A DNA stretch of 6,428 nucleotides from positions 4,329 through 10,756 of the forward strand of contig JAGQRC010000056.1 of the NCBI GenBank assembly GCA_020425835.1, in the 5' to 3' direction. Origin of the DNA: Planctomycetota bacterium (GTDB taxonomy: Bacteria > Planctomycetota > UBA8108 > UBA1146 > JAJFFE01). Position numbers and translations under genes: made by a program. The notes below the pieces were generated by a model, which worked only from the letters and a program-made list of their open reading frames with translations, ran no database searches and had not been told where the DNA came from. Shown piece by piece: positions 1 through 5,905 of this stretch (position 1 is the first letter of the stretch; the number at the start of each line of letters is the position of its first letter).

Positions 1-1
1 T

Positions 2-2572
2 CGGGACGCCTCGACCGCGGCCCCGTCGTCGTCCGCGCTCTCACCCGCACGGGCGGGGTCGCGTTCGATCGACGATGGACTGCGATCGGTCACTTCGTGC
101 GTCGAACTGGTCGCCGAGGTCCGCTGGGCGGAGTTTCGGACCCCGGTCACGCGCGGGGAGGCGACGCTCACCGGACCGGGCGGCGCGACGCTTCGAACCC
201 GTGTCGCCGACGGCGTCGTCCGCTTCGATTGCCCAGAGGACTGGCGGGCGTGCCGGCTCTCCGTCGATCACCCCGGAGCGGAGTCGGCGTCCGTCGACAT
301 CTCCGTGCCAATGAGCGAGCCTCGCATCGTAGAACTCGTTCCCCGACACGCGATCGCCGGTTGCGTCACCCGCGCAGACTCGGGAGCACCGATCCGCGGC
401 GCGGAAGCCGAGGCGACATCCGCGAGGCCGTCGCCCTTCGGCGCGGTCGAGACCGATGGCGGCGGACGGTTCCTGTTGCCAGTCGAGGAGCCCGGAAAGC
501 AGACCCTGCTCGTCGTGGCGGAGGGGTTCGCGCCGCAGTGGGTCGACATCGATGTTCGCCGCGCCGGAGAAACTCGAGTCGCGATCGAGCTCGACGACGC
601 GTTCGAAGTCCTCGTCCACGTCACCGACGATGACGGGCAGCCTCTCCATGGCGCCCGAGTGACACCAAGGAGTGGCTCGGGCTCGATCTCCTTCTTCGAT
701 CACCGCTTCTCGGTGATCACGGACGGAGCCGGTCGGGCGATGGTTCCGCGAGTCTCTCGGCGAAGCCCCCCGAAGCTCTGGGTCTCGTGCGTGGGCTATG
801 TCGCTCGCAGCGATCTTCAGCCCGAAGTCCCCGATGGGGTTCGTCGCGGCGAACTCTCGGTCGTGCTCGATCGAGCGACGGGGGATCCCCGTGCGGTCGA
901 AGGTCGCGTCACGGACACTCGCGGTCGACCATTGGAGGGCATCACGTTGCGCTGGAGATCCTCATCGACGGTCCACTTCGGACCCCGGGGCGTCGAGAAC
1001 CCCGGCGATGTCGCGGTCACAGCCGACGATGGGTCTTATCGCTTCGACTTCCTCGACGACGACGGCGAGGGGGTTCTCTCCGTCGGGGGAAGGGGGTACG
1101 CCCCGCAGATCCTCTGGCACGCAGTGTCCGGGCCATCGCCGAACCCGGCGCGGCACGACTTCCAATTGGAGCTTGGACATTGGCTCGGCGGGATCGTGCG
1201 GGATGAGAATGGCGCCCCCGTCGCGGGTGCCTCACTCCGGATCGCCCCGCGACACGTCGATCTGCGGGTGAACCCCGAGAACGGAGCGACCACGGAGACC
1301 GACGACGAGGGGCGCTTCCTCGTCGACGGGTTACCCGACTCGCAGATGTCGATGGAGATCGATCCGCCTCCCGGTCGCAGCTTCTCCGTGTGTGTTCCTC
1401 CGAACCCCCTGGAGCTGGATCGTTCGATCGAGCTCGTGCTCCGCGATCGTGGCGAGATCCGGGGGCGGGTCGTGGATGCGATGAGCGGAGATCCGGTCGC
1501 CGAGTTCTCGGTCCAGTATCAGCCGATGGGACGCGGCATGTGGGACCAGAGAGCGCGGCATTTCGACGATCCCCACGGCCGGTTTCGCTGGGCGAGCGTC
1601 GATCGAAGTTACTCCGCGGGGATTCGAGTCCATGCCGAGGGCTACGCGACGGCGGAGCTCGACCCGGTCGTGCCGTTCCGATCCGGTGAAGAGGGCGAGG
1701 TCGAGATCGCGCTCCGCCGAGCCCGCACGGTTCGGGGACGAGTCGCTCGGGAGTCCGATGGACTGCCCCTCGCAGCGGTGAGGGTCGTCGCCGGCGTATG
1801 GCGGTTTCCCGGCGAGATGGACTGGAGCCAGTGGTTCTGGACGTCGATGCGCAACTACCAGGAGCGTCGAACGGATGAGCAGGGTGAGTTCGAGTTCGAG
1901 GATGACGGTGAGACGAGCCTCTTCATCATCCACTCCGGTTATCGAAGAGTCGTGGTCTGGGCTGCCGAAATGGAGCGGCAGATCGACCGCGCCGGGCGGG
2001 TCGACATCGCCCTTCGTCCCGGGGTGACGCTTCGCGGCGCTCTTTCGGCGGAGTGGACCTTCGACGGCGCGAGCATCGGGCTCTCGTTCGTCCACGACTC
2101 GGCGAAGGCGGGGTATCCGATGGAGACACCGTATGGCTACGACCGTCTCAGCGCCGACGGATCCTTCGTGTGGCCGGATCTCGGCCCGGGGCGATACGAG
2201 CTGACGGTCATCCGCCGAGGGGCCGGTCTCGATCGACGGTACTACCGAACGGTCGACATCGAGGAGGACGACCGGACCATCGAGTTCACGACGAAGGAGG
2301 GTTCGCTCACGCTCGCGGGACGCCTCGTCGATGCCCAGGGTCGACCCCTCGACGGATACGTGCTCTATCTCCGTCCGGAGAACTCCCGCGGAGTCACCGC
2401 GCAGTCCTGCTTCATCGATGCGGGGCGCGAGGGGCGGTTCATCTTCGAGGACCTCGGGCCGGGGGTCTACTCGCTCGATGCGCGAGTCTGGAACCAGAGT
2501 CGGTTCGACTTCCCGTCGATCACCCTATCGTCCGATCTCGAGAAGGACCTGGTCTTGGAGTCTCCGCGCTGA
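2..2572 (+). CDS. Exported protein with ~9 tandem carboxypeptidase regulatory-like (beta-sandwich) units, 5'-partial
   Basis: The frame is open from base 2 to the TGA at 2570-2572 (856 residues visible) and has no ATG, GTG or TTG before a GTG at 305. The real start is therefore left of the window, and GTG305 is probably internal. The protein is built from repeated units of about 83-100 residues. Each opens with a strand-turn motif of the type GRVxDxxGxPLxGaxv, for example VEGRVTDTRGRPLEG and LAGRLVDAQGRPLDG. A TDxxGrF strand and a GxYxLxV-like strand follow. Unit starts lie near bases 353, 602, 896, 1184, 1457, 1730, 2024 and 2312, and a more degenerate unit begins near 101. This is the pattern of the CarboxypepD_reg family (transthyretin-like/Ig-like sandwich), which usually serves as a structural or binding module of cell-surface proteins. 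No catalytic motif is visible. The first ~35 visible residues are rich in S, A, P and R, like a linker. A signal peptide, membrane anchor or other N-terminal domain cannot be assessed. The exact role is unknown. Confidence 0.88.
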   Translation, partial: RDASTAAPSSSALSPARAGSRSIDDGLRSVTSCVELVAEVRWAEFRTPVTRGEATLTGPGGATLRTRVADGVVRFDCPEDWRACRLSVDHPGAESASVDISVPMSEPRIVELVPRHAIAGCVTRADSGAPIRGAEAEATSARPSPFGAVETDGGGRFLLPVEEPGKQTLLVVAEGFAPQWVDIDVRRAGETRVAIELDDAFEVLVHVTDDDGQPLHGARVTPRSGSGSISFFDHRFSVITDGAGRAMVPRVSRRSPPKLWVSCVGYVARSDLQPEVPDGVRRGELSVVLDRATGDPRAVEGRVTDTRGRPLEGITLRWRSSSTVHFGPRGVENPGDVAVTADDGSYRFDFLDDDGEGVLSVGGRGYAPQILWHAVSGPSPNPARHDFQLELGHWLGGIVRDENGAPVAGASLRIAPRHVDLRVNPENGATTETDDEGRFLVDGLPDSQMSMEIDPPPGRSFSVCVPPNPLELDRSIELVLRDRGEIRGRVVDAMSGDPVAEFSVQYQPMGRGMWDQRARHFDDPHGRFRWASVDRSYSAGIRVHAEGYATAELDPVVPFRSGEEGEVEIALRRARTVRGRVARESDGLPLAAVRVVAGVWRFPGEMDWSQWFWTSMRNYQERRTDEQGEFEFEDDGETSLFIIHSGYRRVVVWAAEMERQIDRAGRVDIALRPGVTLRGALSAEWTFDGASIGLSFVHDSAKAGYPMETPYGYDRLSADGSFVWPDLGPGRYELTVIRRGAGLDRRYYRTVDIEEDDRTIEFTTKEGSLTLAGRLVDAQGRPLDGYVLYLRPENSRGVTAQSCFIDAGREGRFIFEDLGPGVYSLDARVWNQSRFDFPSITLSSDLEKDLVLESPR

Positions 2573-2604
2573 GACACGGCTCCTCGGGGGGGCTCGGATG
2601 CGAA

Positions 2605-2633
2605 GAGTGCACCGCGGAAGGCGCGGTGCACTC
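2605..2633. terminator. Perfect 12-bp hairpin between convergent genes, candidate bidirectional terminator
   Basis: GAGTGCACCGCG (2605-2616) and CGCGGTGCACTC (2622-2633) are exact reverse complements separated by a 5-base loop, GAAGG. The hairpin lies 32 bases after the stop of the left gene and 32 bases beyond the stop of the minus-strand gene, near the middle of the 93-base convergent gap. That is where a shared terminator is expected. There is no clear T-run on either side: the plus side continues GAGTGGCGGGG, and the minus side TTCGCATCC. It is therefore not a canonical intrinsic terminator. It could still stop transcription, block 3' exonuclease, or simply be a stable RNA end structure. 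Confidence 0.55.
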
Positions 2634-2665
2634 GAGTGGCGGGGGGAAGCCTCGGTCGTTCGCGC

Positions 2666-4678
2666 TCAGTTGCTCCAGAACCCGGAGAAGTGGACACCTT
2701 GGTAGGAGAAGAGTCCTCCGGTCACCGTCACTTGGTGTGCGGTGATGAACCGGGTCGCGAGGCCGGCGCCTTCCCAGGTGTCGAACTCGCTCTGGAACTC
2801 GTCGCTGAGGAGCGCATGGCGCGCGACCCAGCTCGACGGTCCGGCCGCGATCCAGATCGCCGAGTACTTCGGCGTGCCGCTCTGCCGATAGGCGTCGAGG
2901 TAGGCGAGCTCACGCCCGGCCGCGGTCTGGGTGTCGAACTCGGTCTGGTACTGCGCGGCGGTCAGGCCGGACAACGCGACCCAGCCGCCGACCGGCTTCG
3001 TGTCGTAGAGCGCGGTGTAGTAGGTCGACCCGCCGACTTCGACCACCGAGATGTTCTTCGCGCGATACCCGGCGCTCGCCAGCGCCGAGAACTGGGATTG
3101 GTGGTCGCTCGTCGACGCGCCGTGGTACGCGGCGAACGCGTAACCGAGCCCACCCTCGTAGATCGTCGCGTAGCGAATCGCGCCGCCGTCCAAGTAGCTG
3201 TCGATGTGGACCAGTCGATATCCCTGGCTCGTGAGATCGTCGAACACGGTCTGGTGCGTCGTCCCGGTCAGGCCGTGGTAGGTGAACCAGCCGGACGCCG
3301 GGCTCTTGTCGAAGATCAGGTTGAAGTACGGTTCGCCGAGGTAGTCGTAGCCGTCGATCCAGATCGGGCGGTAGCCGTTGGCGACCAGGTTGTCGAACAC
3401 CTGCTGGTAGCTCGACCCCGGCACACCGTGCCGCACCTGACGGTAGCCGGTCAGGACCGAGCCGACGTTGAGGTCGTAGACCGCCGCGAGCACGCCATTG
3501 GTCCGGATCTCGAGGTCCCAGTTGCCGAGCGGGGCGCCGCTCCCGATCGTCGGGTTCCACCACCAGAAGGAGTGCCGCGCGACGGATGAGAAGGCGAACG
3601 TCGTGCTGGCGTAGGTCACCCCGTTGGGCTGGCGGAGTCGGAGCTCGATCGTGCTGCCTGCCTGACCTCCCGCCATCGACAGTCCGACACCGAGCGTCTC
3701 GCCGGGCTCGATCACCGAGATGTTCGCCGGCGGGTCGAGCACCATGGCCACGTTGGTGACGGGTTGCCGATAGAGCGCGACGTCCATGAACCCGAGCGGT
3801 GTGTTGTAGGTCGGCGCTTGGTTCCACATGCCCTCTTGGAAGGGCTCGATCACCGCATTGTTCTCGTCGCGAACCTCGAAGTGGAGGTGCGGCGCGGTGG
3901 AGCAGCCCGAGCTGCCGACGACCCCGAGGACCTGACCGGTCGAAACGCTCTGACCCGTGGTCACGACGACCGAGCCCTGCTTGAGGTGACCGTACGTGCT
4001 GGTCCACCCGTTCGCGTGCTGGATCTTCACGTAGTTCCAGTCGCCGAAGCAGCTCATGTGTCGGTCTTCGTTGGAGTCCTCGGTGTCGACGACGACACCG
4101 GGGGCGGCGGCGACGATCGGCCAGTCGGTGTCCATGTAGCGGAAGTTCGGCACATCGATGTCGATCCCGCGGTGACCATCGTAGGTCTTGTTCCCGCCCA
4201 TGTAGTCGAGCGTCGCGCCGGTCGTCGGATCGAGATCGACGTAGTTGTTGATGACCCAGTCGTGGGTGTCCTGCCCCGGGACCGGCCAGTCGAAGGTGAG
4301 GTCGGCGATCAACGGGCAGGCGGCCCCCGCGGCGGCCGAGCCGCAGCCGAGCGTGTCGATGCCGACGTCGAGCCCGCAGGCCGGATAGGGCGCCGGCGGC
4401 GTCGGAGACCCGTCGACGAACAGGAAGCTCAACACATAGATCGCGTCGCCGATGGAGATCGCGCCATTGTCATCCGCGTCGGCGGCGTCGAGGCAGGCGG
4501 GCACGGTGGCTCCCGGGACGAACAGATAGCTCAGTGTTCCGATGGGATCCTCGATCCCCACGACACCATCTCCGGAGGTGTCTCCGCGAATGAACGACTG
4601 AACCGCCGACTGCGCGAAACACGGGGCGCAAAGGGCGATGATGGAGATCCAGACCAGGGGAAGTCGGAAGGAAGGCAT
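2666..4678 (-). CDS. Secreted M23 (LytM-type) metallopeptidase with N-terminal dockerin-like segment and five C-terminal BTRD1-like repeats
   Basis: Complete 670-residue protein. The ATG at 4678-4676 is preceded by AAGGGG with a 6-base spacer. Residues 1-22 form a signal peptide with probable cleavage at CFA|QS. Residues ~28-112 hold two 12-residue EF-hand-like loops (D33-D44 and D67-D78), each followed by an LxxLF helix, plus four Cys nearby; this is the dockerin-like style of planctomycete secreted proteins. Residues ~160-280 are the M23 domain: H169xxxD173 and H266 are the expected zinc ligands, and H231 (YGHL) and H264 (HLHF) the expected catalytic histidines, so it looks active. C210 and C259 could form a disulfide. 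Residues ~305-408 resemble an Ig-like sandwich. Residues 411-670 are five ~50-residue repeats (Q..FD.L...GYR...I..Y...Y..IY) resembling bacterial tandem repeat domain 1. M23 enzymes usually cut peptidoglycan cross-links or Gly-rich peptides; the substrate here is unknown, and the repeats may bind a target. It is convergent with the left gene and divergent from the right-hand pair. Confidence 0.93.
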   Translation of the reverse strand: MPSFRLPLVWISIIALCAPCFAQSAVQSFIRGDTSGDGVVGIEDPIGTLSYLFVPGATVPACLDAADADDNGAISIGDAIYVLSFLFVDGSPTPPAPYPACGLDVGIDTLGCGSAAAGAACPLIADLTFDWPVPGQDTHDWVINNYVDLDPTTGATLDYMGGNKTYDGHRGIDIDVPNFRYMDTDWPIVAAAPGVVVDTEDSNEDRHMSCFGDWNYVKIQHANGWTSTYGHLKQGSVVVTTGQSVSTGQVLGVVGSSGCSTAPHLHFEVRDENNAVIEPFQEGMWNQAPTYNTPLGFMDVALYRQPVTNVAMVLDPPANISVIEPGETLGVGLSMAGGQAGSTIELRLRQPNGVTYASTTFAFSSVARHSFWWWNPTIGSGAPLGNWDLEIRTNGVLAAVYDLNVGSVLTGYRQVRHGVPGSSYQQVFDNLVANGYRPIWIDGYDYLGEPYFNLIFDKSPASGWFTYHGLTGTTHQTVFDDLTSQGYRLVHIDSYLDGGAIRYATIYEGGLGYAFAAYHGASTSDHQSQFSALASAGYRAKNISVVEVGGSTYYTALYDTKPVGGWVALSGLTAAQYQTEFDTQTAAGRELAYLDAYRQSGTPKYSAIWIAAGPSSWVARHALLSDEFQSEFDTWEGAGLATRFITAHQVTVTGGLFSYQGVHFSGFWSN

Positions 4679-4758
4679 CGGGAGCCCCTTTCTCGGAGCG
4701 GGGTGAAAGTCGCGGTCGACTCTCTCGCCGAGAACGAGGGCACGAAGGGGTCAGAGTT

Positions 4759-4772
4759 CGACGAATTCGTCG
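4759..4772. repeat. Perfect 14-bp palindrome in the divergent intergenic region
   Basis: CGACGAATTCGTCG equals its own reverse complement. It lies in the 228-base gap between the divergently transcribed peptidase gene (start 4678) and exported-protein gene (start 4907), 80 bases from the first start and 134 from the second. Position and symmetry fit a dimeric repressor or activator site controlling one or both genes. No recognisable promoter boxes were found next to it, so the regulatory role is inference. Confidence 0.35.
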
Positions 4773-4806
4773 GGGCGTGGGGGCGGCCGGGCCCGGACTC
4801 GTTCCT

Positions 4807-4850
4807 TGCGTCGGAGGTGGCCCTCCGGGACCATGAGAATGCGTCGGAGG
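4807..4850. repeat. 11-bp direct repeat pair spaced 33 bp, upstream of the 4907 gene
   Basis: TGCGTCGGAGG occurs at 4807-4817 and again at 4840-4850. The 33-base offset is about three helical turns, so both copies face the same side of the DNA. The first copy also overlaps a small hairpin (CGGAGG 4812-4817 with CCTCCG 4822-4827, loop TGGC). The pair lies 57-100 bases upstream of the ATG at 4907, where an activator or operator could sit, but it may be a chance repeat in GC-rich DNA. Confidence 0.25.
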
Positions 4851-4906
4851 AGCCCGCTCCCCGGACGCTTCTATTCCCTTCCCATCCCTTTCGAGGAAGG
4901 TGACCC

Positions 4907-5746
4907 ATGTTCACCGGATGGCTGGTTCTCTCGAGCGTGTTGTGGAGCGGCGTCGCGGGTCTCGTCGACGAAGAGACACCGACGCTCGACGGGTTACGGA
5001 AAGCCGCTCACGTGCAGATCCTGGGCGGCGAATGGAAGCAGGCGAGCGCGACGATCCAGGAGTTCAAGAAGCTCGGGAAGTCCGAGGTCCGCGACGAGGC
5101 GAAGCGGCTCGGGCAGTGGATCAAGGCGCGCAAGGTCTTGGTCAAACTGAAGGAGAAGCACGACGAGAAGAAGACGCCGCTGCGCTCCCTCCTCGACAGT
5201 ACCGAGGCGCTGCGACAGAAGTACCCGATCGAGGAGCTCGAGGAGGAGTTGAACGAGTTCCGGCTGGTCCTGCTCCGCGCCATGTTCACGGTGATCGACA
5301 ACTTCGAGTTCGAACGCGAGGCGCAGCGAGACGTGCGGCTCGTCGCGTCCCCGAAGCACTGGGGAAAGCGCGCCATGCACTGGAAGGACTCGAGGATCTA
5401 CGAGTCGAAGTGGCACATCTACCCGCTCCACACCGACTGGACGGAGGAGCAGGCTCTGGTCTTCTGGTGCCACGCCGAGAAGCCGGGCCAAGTCTTCGAA
5501 CTCCGCGTCTGGACCGCCAGCGGTGGCGCCCACCTCGCGAGCGTCAGCGTGCGCTGGACCGGTTGGCAGGAAGTCCGCTTGCCCTTCCTCGGGAAGGACT
5601 CGCCCTTCCGCAGCGACCCCGGCGCGAAGTGGTCGGATGTCCAGTCGATCCAGTTCTTCAAGGAAGAGGGCGGTCGGATCGATCTCACCTTCGACGACAT
5701 CATGGTGGAGAAGCAGTTCGCGGAGGGGACGAAGCCGGCGCGGTAG
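4907..5746 (+). CDS. Exported protein of unknown function: helical N-terminal half plus galactose-binding-like C-terminal domain
   Basis: Complete 279-residue protein. The start is well fixed: the ATG has GAGGAAGG at 4893-4900 with a 6-base spacer, and an in-frame TGA lies at 4901-4903. Residues 1-18 are hydrophobic and signal-like but carry no Lys or Arg before the core, which is unusual; the cleavage site is unclear, near VAGL|VD. Residues ~26-125 are highly charged and helical (EWKQASATIQEFKKLGK, EELEEELNEF), suggesting a helical bundle or short coiled coil. Residues ~128-270 look like a beta-sandwich of the galactose-binding/CBM11-like type: IDNFE (130-134), TDW (176-178), LVFW (184-187), WTGWQEVRLPF (217-227) and a closing TFDDI (261-265). 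In carbohydrate-binding relatives this frame begins with a DdFE strand, has DW..y..L.FW and DW.GW...lp strands, and ends with a DDI strand. Glycan or surface binding is plausible; no catalytic site is evident. It is divergent from the peptidase gene and 159 bases upstream of the propeller gene on the same strand. Confidence 0.85.
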   Translation: MFTGWLVLSSVLWSGVAGLVDEETPTLDGLRKAAHVQILGGEWKQASATIQEFKKLGKSEVRDEAKRLGQWIKARKVLVKLKEKHDEKKTPLRSLLDSTEALRQKYPIEELEEELNEFRLVLLRAMFTVIDNFEFEREAQRDVRLVASPKHWGKRAMHWKDSRIYESKWHIYPLHTDWTEEQALVFWCHAEKPGQVFELRVWTASGGAHLASVSVRWTGWQEVRLPFLGKDSPFRSDPGAKWSDVQSIQFFKEEGGRIDLTFDDIMVEKQFAEGTKPAR

Positions 5747-5801
5747 GCGTCGATGCGGCGTGCGGTAGGATGGTGCGCGTCCAGCGGCCCCATGCTCACT
5801 T

Positions 5802-5849
5802 CGTGCCGGTTCACTGCCGCCGCCGGCGCCCAACCCGGGTTGCGGCACG
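5802..5849. repeat. Nested inverted repeats in the gap before the propeller gene
   Basis: CGTGCCG (5802-5808) pairs exactly with CGGCACG (5843-5849). Directly inside the right arm is a perfect 12-bp palindrome, CAACCCGGGTTG (5831-5842). The element lies 56 bases after the stop of the upstream gene and 57 bases before the next ATG. It could be a terminator-like structure without a U-tract, an attenuator-like leader structure, or an operator. In DNA this GC-rich it may also be chance. The rest of the 5747-5905 gap shows no convincing promoter or other gene. Confidence 0.25.
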
Positions 5850-5905
5850 GATCCCACTCCGTCGCTGCCCTGCACGAACTCGAGCTGTCCGTGAGCGGAG
5901 AGATC

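Noticed and set aside
698..718. 8-bp inverted repeat GATCACCG/CGGTGATC with a 5-base loop
   Set aside because: It lies inside coding sequence of the left gene and is made of common Asp/His/Ile/Thr codons. There is no positional reason to treat it as a regulatory element.
62..2240. Frequent CGATCG and GCGATCGC-type short palindromes
   Set aside because: They follow from frequent Asp, Ile and Arg codons in GC-rich coding DNA. Without a genome-wide count they cannot be called a HIP1-like or motif-avoidance signal.
305..2572. GTG at 305 as the true start of the left gene
   Set aside because: The same frame stays open to base 2 and encodes a plausible further beta-sandwich unit from about base 101. 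There is no signal peptide after GTG305, so the start is more likely outside the window.
2636..3589. 317-codon open frame on the plus strand, opposite the repeat array
   Set aside because: It is antisense to the five clear C-terminal repeats of the peptidase gene, and its low-complexity composition is that of a shadow frame.
4628..4678. Lipobox reading of the peptidase signal peptide (Cys17 in ALC)
   Set aside because: The residue before Cys17 is Leu, which does not fit a lipobox, whereas CFA|QS is a good signal peptidase I site.
3764..4903. 379-codon open frame on the plus strand, opposite the peptidase gene
   Set aside because: It is antisense to the M23 and dockerin-like coding region and consists mostly of R, V, D, G and E without recognisable motifs.
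4833..5150. Small open frame starting at ATG 4833 before the 4907 gene
   Set aside because: It overlaps the well-supported 4907 gene out of frame, has no clear ribosome binding site, and reads as Arg/Ser-rich shadow sequence.
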